A stretch of 64,000 bases of DNA from Pycnopodia helianthoides (taxonomy: Eukaryota; Echinodermata; Asteroidea; Forcipulatida; Asteriidae), in the NCBI GenBank assembly GCA_032158295.1, contig CM063244.1, forward strand, positions 9,886,376 to 9,950,375. The letters run 5' to 3'. Each line of letters starts with the position of its first letter. The first letter of the stretch is position 1. Of the stretch, positions 15,001-24,000 are shown piece by piece. The translations under genes and the position numbers were made by a program. Below the pieces are notes generated by a model, which saw nothing but the letters and a program-made list of their open reading frames with translations, ran no database searches and had not been told where the DNA came from.

Positions 15001-18000
15001 CACTCTACCTCACTAGCAGCTTTCAAAAAATCCCTAAAAACCCACTTGTTTAAATAATCTCTCATGTATTTGCTTATTCTGTTTACTTGTTTTGCTTGTT
15101 GTTTTTTATGATGTAAAGCGCTGTGTTACTTTCTTTGGTTAGTTAGGGCGCTATATAAATGCTCTGTATTATTATATTATTAGTAGTGCACATAAAAGAA
15201 GCAGAACACTTTTTGTGGAAGGGTAGGGTTTCACCCTGGTGCTCTTGGTTCACATAGCAAGCACCCTTGTACACAGGTTCCCTCAGGCTTGCGAGCTACA
15301 GTGATCAAGTTCACTTAAGAGGCATCCTTGGTTTCATTACCAGAAATATATAATAATAACAATAATTCTGCTTCATCCCTGAAGACAATATTACATCGTC
15401 TTCTAAAATAGACAACAAAATTTGTATTAATAAAAAGGTCCTCATACCTGTGTGAGGTGGAATGTGTGTTGACTGTGTACTCTGCTCATGGCATTGGTGG
15501 CACCACCGGAGCTGTAGATCTGTTGATGATCATCACCAACGAGTATCTTAGAGCAGGGTTGATTCATGAGAATATCCTGCTGGGCTGAAACATTCAAAAT
15601 CAAAGAAAACGAACATGACACAACCTTCTTCTTCATTTGGGTTGTTGCTCATGATCATACATCATGGCAGCCATTTTGTCAGCCATCTTCTTGATGGTGA
15701 ATCCAGGGGCTCTAGTAAAGTGGCATATTGTGAGATGTCACTTTGTGGACTCAAAATGGCAAATTTAGGTACTGAAACTTGCTGAAAATGTTAACAGTAT
15801 ATTAATAATTTTTGTGAAAACCGATTTGCAAAATGTTGTGACTTTTTGACATATTATATCAGTGACAAATTATAATAGTAAACACTCTTTTTGCTGTGTG
15901 AAGACGACACTTCCAAAGACTTGTGAACAAACTGTACACTTCCCATTACCCTATTTCTAAATAATCCATCCTTCCCAAACTCTGCAAACTAGCTTGTTCG
16001 GCCAAGGGGATCGATTCAGGCTCCTAGCGACAGTAAAATTTGGCACAAAAAGGGAAGAAATAATTTTTTTGTCCCACTGTAGTGTATCTCCCTAATGCTT
16101 GAAATATCTGACCTGGCGTAAGGTCCTGAGCCTCGTCAATCAGCAGACAGTCATAGTGGAGATTCCGCGGCTTGCTCAGTTGGTAAATCTTCAAGTAAAC
16201 TGGTCATGAGAAACAAAACATGAGAGTTAGAAGTCATGATCTTGCAACTATTTTAATGAGTAATTAATTCCTTAAAAACATTTGTCAAAAAAACCCAAAA
16301 CAGACATGCCCTCAGAGTGCTTTGTACAATTCCGATGCATGTAGATATAGATAAATCATGAAAGCGCTCAGCTTCTGGTCGGACTGAAGATTCTGACTTG
16401 AAAATCTCGGGTCCCGATTTAACGGAGGGCCAGGTAGATTCATCTTAAAGGTAGGGTCGTCGTTTGGTTTTTGTCAAAATAATTCTGATTTACAGCCAAA
16501 ATGATCAAGAAAGATACAATAAAAGTCAGCTGTGAAAGTTTCAGCTTAATACAGTGTTGACTTTTTGAGAAAACACCAAAAAACAGTACTTGTATCAAGA
16601 ACATTGAATCCATCTACCTTATGTTTTTCACGATGGCATCCGCGGCCATTTTGAATTTTGCGCAAAAAAAAAGTTTCCTGTCACGTATCAGAGGTACATA
16701 AAAGCAAATTTTTGAATTTAAATGGTTCCTGAAGTCAAATCCATCAAAAAAAAAGGTAGCAAAATAATGGTCATAGAATCCAAAGATGTGTCCGTACTAT
16801 TCACAAGTGAAAATCCTCCCAGTACATGCAGTAATGACAGATACAACTGGCACAGGACGTAAGAAATTGACCTAAAATGGATTTCTATAGTCTCTGTGAA
16901 GGCCCTGATATATTTACCGTCATGTGTTACGCAGATATGCTGGTTGCTCGAATCCCTCATTCCTTTCCACATTCTAGTGGCAAAATCTGCTATGCTCTGG
17001 TCGACAAATAAAAATCAATATTAAAGTTGTTGACATTGTTTTATTACGCTCTCATTAACCAACATTCATAAATACCCGGGACAGTTTATCCATTCTGATT
17101 GGTTGAGAGGAGACCACGTGGTCGTTTTTAAAACGTGTAATATAAACACGGTGAGAAGTGTTTAAACATATGCGTGGTGCTCAAGCTTACACGTGGCGCT
17201 AATTTACACATAACACATCCAATAAATACTGGTACTCAATGTGAAATCTATTAGTACGTGCAAGTACACAAAACGTGGCGTGTCGCTCGCAATTTGACCC
17301 ATGATCAGGAAACGGAGCCTGCATGTGGGAGTGCATACTAATAGATTTCACATTGAGTACTGGTATGTATTGATTGCGTTACGCCTAAATTAGCATCACT
17401 TGTAGGCATGCGCGCCACGTGCATATTAAACACTTGTTCTTTTACGTGTATTACACAACACACCAGTGTTGTATGACTCGAGTCAAGGACTCGGACTCGA
17501 GTCCGTCTCGAGTCACAATTTCAGTGACTCGGACTTGACTCGAGTCACGTCTGCAAAAGACTCGGACTCGGACTCGACTATCGTGACTCGGACTTGTCCC
17601 CGAGGACTCGTGACTTGCGAGTCACGTATTTTCACAAACAATACCTTTTTTAAATATTAAAAACAATTCCGATGACCCGAGTGCACATGGAGGAATATTA
17701 ACGTCTAGCACAATAAATAAGTACACTGTTGTATGGCGTTGCAAGTAATAGTGTTCGTGATTATTGTGTAGTAAAGGGCCATATATACAGCGCGTGTATG
17801 TTCAATTCGTATGTTCAATACGCATAATAACACTGAGATGCACGACACCAATATCAATGCTGGTATTCTGTCAACGTTAACACCATAGCCACCACTGCTT
17901 GTGCTAGATGCATATTACCAGGGAAAATGCATGTCTGGTACCTGTAAAACACAGTCTGCATATTACACTGTGATGAATGTGTGTTGTTTGCACCAGTTTA

Positions 18001-21000
18001 CACACGTGGTGGACACAAACATGACGTCAAGTTTGGTCATGAACAAAACAAGTTCTGCCGATCTGCCCCGTATTGTTTCCTTTGGTTACACCAACTTTAG
18101 CAAAAATGTTGAAACCTCAAAATTGAGTGCGGTGTACAAATTTCGCAAGCGCAAAATTAAAGAAAGGACCGGCACAACTTCAAATTTAAAAAATTTAAGG
18201 ATTTAAAATGATTTTTTTTCCTTCAAAATAACCAATACTGATTTATTTATTTCAGAAAGGCAGGTAGCCAACAAGTTTTATGGTTGAGAGAAAGTTTCTT
18301 TAAACCATAAAACTTGTTGGCTACCAACCTTTCTGAAATAAATAAATCAGTATATAATTGGTTACTTTGAAGAGGAAAATATCATTTTAAACCCTTAAAA
18401 GATATTCTGGATAAGGGGCAAGGAGTAAAACCTAAAATAAAATTGTAACTGCAGGTACAGAACTTTGTTTAAATTAAATGTGTATTTCATTTCCAATTCT
18501 TACTTTACGACATTTGGTTTGCAATCAATATTTAAACAAGTGACTCGTGACTCGGACTCGGACCAAGTGACTTGTGACTCGGACTCGGACTCGGACCAAA
18601 TGACTCGTGACTCGGACTCGGACCAAGTGACTCGTGACTCGGACTCGGACTCGACACAGGTGACTCGACTACAACACTGCAACACACGGCTTTACGTTGC
18701 ATCCGGGAATGTGAGTAGAGTTGTGCTTTGGCTCGCTCCAATGCCACGAGGGCTCTTCTGCGGGCCTGCTGGTTCTCCTCCTTCAAGAAATATCAAACAT
18801 TCGATCTCAGGCCGTGCTCCGTGGTCCTGTATGGGTCAATGTGGCTGGCTGTCAAAGGCGCCCTTGCATGCCTGTAGCTTGAATGCGCTGTAGCCGCACC
18901 CTTCGCAATTCAGCTTCTCAGCTGCGAGAAACAACGATTACCCTCTCAAAAATGAACAATTCTTTTGATAAATTGACTATTAATACCCACCACCCTGAGA
19001 CTGTGACCGATGTCTTGCTTCAACGCGATTAACCCCTGGGGTGTCTGTTGGTATGTCAGGTACTCCTCCGGCACGTGTCTAGTGGTGAGCTCCTCATCAG
19101 CACTGGCACAGTAATTGTTCAGGGTCTTACACACCATCTTGGCATAGCGCATCCGGTGCATTCCTCCTATGGGCTGCTGCCTGACGGTCCTGTTACTTTC
19201 CTGAAATCACTTTATGGATCATGTTAGGCTTGAAATCTGATATTAACCTGTCTTCGTACCTGCAGATTCAATTGAATATAGCAATCATGTCAATTAAAAT
19301 CCTTCACAGTACCGGTCTTTTTAAAGGTAAGCATAGTACATCTTCTTGGGATAAACAAAAAATCCTCTAGTTTACTAAAAACACACAATTCAACTAACCG
19401 CCGAAAAAATGTCACCTTTTTTTACGGGAAAAAACACCCCACATTATTCAGGGATTTTAATAATAATAATAATATATAGTCTTATATGGCCAACGTATCT
19501 ACCAGTAAGGTACTCAAGGCGCTTGAACAAACAGAAACATTTTAAGTCATTTTGTTTTTTTAGGCCAATTTTATCAAGCTCATGTGTGCTGATTTCAATT
19601 TGACAAATAATTGACCGAAGAAATCAAGTGTTGTCGTCAACTTTTCGATACACATTTTGTCTCCATTCTGCTAGTCAGCCCACCAATTTGACAAGCCGAG
19701 GTAATTTTGATATACATGTACCTCTTAAAGGCACAGTGCACGTTTGGTAAAGACTCTGAAAATTAATGGCAATAAAAACTTACTTGGTAAGAAGTACAGC
19801 AGCCTTTGGTAGTATAGTGAATTGTGAGAAACTTTTAACTTCGAAGTACTACGGTTATGGAAAATATATCACTTTTTATTCCCCAAACTTTGAATCTGAA
19901 AAGCGTTTCAGTCAAACACTTCTCAGACTGTGTAATCCTATGGGGAATATTCTTCCTGCGTGGAAATATTCGCTCCGGTTTTTCGGTGATTTCTCAAAAA
20001 CGCGACCACCTTTTGAAGTGAAATTTTCACAGGTTGGTTTTATTGTATGTACCTAAATATATATAGGATTAACACAATCAGTAGGCTCCAATTACCGAAC
20101 GTATGCAGCACCTTTAACTAGTGTTTGCTAGTAACTAAAAAATCCCTTTACAAAGCGTAGCTAAACCAAGCCCCATGTACTCTCGACTAGGTTTTGCAAG
20201 CTAGGCTAGTAACTAAACCAGGCCCCATGTACTCTTGACTAGTTTTTGCAAGCTAGGCTAGTAACTAAACCAAGCCCCATGTACTCTCGACTAGGTTTTG
20301 CAAGCTAGGCTAGTGATCCTGGAGAAGTCTAACTTTCCTCTGGAAATTCGAACACTCCAGGGTCAACCTGAAGATGATAGTTTTACTGTTCTATATTTGT
20401 CTACTATCCCCGGCAGTTCTGGAACGATATCAAGAGGATTTACTTACATCCAGCCTATTTCTTTGAATGCCAGAGAATGCATCGTACTACTCGTCACATT
20501 TCTTGAAAATACCTCCTCGCCATGTTTCTGAACAGACCTGTGACAGAATCGACGAATGATTTCAAATTTTCATAGTATCTTTGGAAATGGACGCATACAG
20601 ACGTTCCTTTCTCAAGTTTCTACTTGTGTAAGGGGAAATGAGAAGACGAACATTTGTAGCCTGTGAATTCAAACAAAGTTATTGAGAAATCTTTTCCAAA
20701 GATAACAGCGTAGGCCCAGAATTACATGGCCTCTGTTGCCCTGGTCTTGGGCTTGGTGCCCCCTTCAAATGGTTTCCAGATTTTCCAATGGAAGTACCCT
20801 TTGCTAAATGAAAATGGCCTCGCCCTCTTAAAGATAAAAAACGGACCTGCTGGGTTTCACTTAGGCTCACTAAAATATCAATATAACCTAGACAATGTAT
20901 GTAGCATGCTTGGCTGCAACAAACAGGTGGGCAACTCAATAATTACATAAGAACAGTAATCTGCCAGGAACATTTAACATTTGTAGTGTTTTTCGGTTTT

Positions 21001-24000
21001 CTATGGCACCAAAAAAGAGGGGGAAAAAAAGAAAGACAAAAAAAGAGAAGAAATCAGCTGATCCACTGAATAATTGCATGCTTGAACAAAACAGGTGGGA
21101 AAAAATAATTCACTCTCAATCTGTAGAAGCCCAACACATATCAGTGCAAAAAAGTATCTTGATTTTTCCAAAAACTAATTGTATCTTGTACAAAAATACT
21201 CCGTGCAAAAGTGTTGTATCTCGGTGCATACTTGTTTTGCGAGTACATCCGGGCTACTTTAAGCGAGATACAACCTCTTTTGACAATTTCAAACTTGCGT
21301 GTAACATAAGTGTTGATTTAGGAGATACAACGTTTTTGCACTGACACAGATTTCTAAATACTGAATCTCAAAATGCATTTCTTACTCGTTGGAAGCTACA
21401 TAGAGGAAGGACATGTTGGGTCTCTGTTTGGCGTACCTCACCAGCGTTGTCGTCTTTCCAGTGCCTGCATATTATTGACAAGGACAAGAAAATCTTTTTA
21501 AGAGATGTAACAAGTGCATCGGGGATAAACAATATAATTTTCGTTTTTACCCTATACTGATGTGTGATAAGCACAGTATGCTTCTCCCTCCCTCACGAGT
21601 CCTGCAGAAATAAAAAAATCATCAGGCATGTACTACTCGGGTGGGATTCGAACCCATAATCTCGTCACTAGATCACTGAGCGTGCCCTAGTGACAAGAGC
21701 CCAGTTTGAATACTATAATTTGTAGCACCTAGCAACAATTTTTAAGACATGAAACATTTGTATCAGAGGTCATCATCATCATCATTAGCCCCAGCCCATG
21801 TCATCCCACTGCTGGGAGCGAAGGCCTGGTCATCATCATCATCAGCCCCAGCCCATGTCATCCCACTGCTGGGCGCGAAGGCCTGGTCATCATCATCATT
21901 AGCCCCAGCCCATGTCATCCCACTGCTGGGCGTGAAGGCCTGGTCATCATCATCATTAGCCCAGCCCATGTCATCCACTGCTGGGCGTGAAGGCCTGGTC
22001 ATCATCATCATCAGCCCAGCCATGTCATCCACTGCTGGGCGCGAAGGCCTGGTCATCATCATCATTAGCCCCAGCCCATGTCATCCCTGCTGGGGTGAAG
22101 GCCTGGTCATCATCATCATTAGCCCAGCCCATGTCATCCACTGCTGGGCGTGAAGGCCTGGTCATCATCATCATTAGCCCCAGTCCATGTCATCCCACTG
22201 CTGGGCGCGAAGGCCTGGTCATCATCATCATCATGAGCCCCAGCCCATGTCATCCCAATGCTGGGCGCGAAGGCCTGGTCATCATCATCATTAGCCCCAG
22301 CCCATGTCATCCCACTGCTGGGCGCAAAGGCCTGGTCATCATCATCATCATGAGCCCCAGCCCATGTCATCCCACTGCTGGGTGCGAAGGCCTGGTCATC
22401 ATCATCATTAGCCCAGCCCTTGTCATCCCACTGCTGGGCGCGAAGGCCTGGTCATCATCATCATTAGCCCCAGCCCATGTCATCCCACTGCTGGGCGCGA
22501 AGGCCTGGTCATCATCATCATCAGCCCCAGCCCTTGTCATCCCACTGCTGGGCGCGAAGGCCTGGTCATCATCATCATTAGCCCCAGCCCATGTCATCCC
22601 ACTGCTGGGCGCGAAGGCCTCTCCCAAACTGTGCATGTATGTCTGTTCTGTGTTTGTCTTTGCCAGGCTGTTGATCCCACGTGGCTTTCTCTTCTCTCCA
22701 TCTTGTTCGAGGTCTGCCACTGTTTTCTTTTCCCAGAGAGAGAGGTTGCAATTCCTACATGATTTCGCTCTATCTTTCGTCTTTTGTTCTGCCTAAGTTC
22801 TGCCCATCTCCATTTTATCCTTTCTGCTGTTACTAAATGCACCAATGATTCCCTGATCCCTTTTTTGTATTTTTCCCACAAAAAAAATCATGTCGTGTGA
22901 AGGTATTTCCTAAACCAATATCCAGGGGCCTTCTCATGATAGTGGCATGACAAAATGTCTGATAGTGGCATGACAAAATGTCCTTTGATCTTTGGCTGTG
23001 CTCCACTGTCATTTATGGGTCGATGTGGCTGGCTGCCAATGGCACCCTTGCATGCCTGCGGCTCGAACACGTTGTAGCCCCGTCCTTTGCAATTCAGCTT
23101 CTCAGCTGCGAGTAAGGATGATTAGCCTCCCAAATTCTTCTAATCTTTATTGTTTAAAAACAGTTTTAAAAAAGGTAAAGATTTACCTGCGAAGGCTTGA
23201 ATCTTGACGACCTGACCTCTCTCGACGTCATGATTTAGGATGCGGCTCTGCTCATGAGTGAAACGTACCCTGAAAGAAAAAATGTACGTAATTTTTGTAC
23301 AAAAAATGACAAATCAAACAAAAAAAAGTGTCCTGCATTTTTAAGGGAATCTTTCCAAAAACTAACACTTAATGTACTTCTATTTGCACATAACGGATTT
23401 TGGCGAATATCCTGTGCCAAAAAATTGTAGCCTCCCTCGGCAAAGATTTCAATCAGAATTTACCTGGCAATCCATAAATCATCATAAAATAAGAATCAAA
23501 ATTTCACAAAATGCAATGCGTTTGTCAATACTATGTGAGCATCATTTTAAAGAAACACAGACTAATGACAGAAATTGAGAGAAACATGGTCAATGCCGTT
23601 TGTAGAATAATTATGAGCTCCCTTGCACCCAAAATGCTTGCAAAGCAATGTCTAGAAAATTGCGAGTACAGCATGTAGGCCAAGTGTTCTTCTGGCCACT
23701 AGGGTCCAATTTCATGGCCCTGCTAACCGCAGAATTACGCACTTACCAAGCTCTGTAAAGCACACAATTCTATGGGATGTAAGCGCAGAATTCAACAGTA
23801 AGCAGAGCCACGAAATTGGGCCCTGGTCTGCGGCAGAGATGCCAACATTTGCATCTTGCAATCAGGGAGATTTTGTACAACAATCAGGGAGATATTTAGA
23901 ATTACATTCAACATAAAACAAGTTTCCGTAAATTTTTGAAATTTGTTCTTCAGAACACGGGATTTGGTTTATTTTCAGGGAACTTTCTGCAGAATCAGGG

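Noticed and set aside
18465..18893. Frame rich in DSDSDQVT
   Set aside because: Translation of the GACTCGG subterminal repeats of the hAT element.
21749..22796. Long open frames on both strands across the GATGAT/CTGGGCG array
   Set aside because: They exist only because the 55-60-bp unit lacks stops; the protein sequence is the translated repeat.
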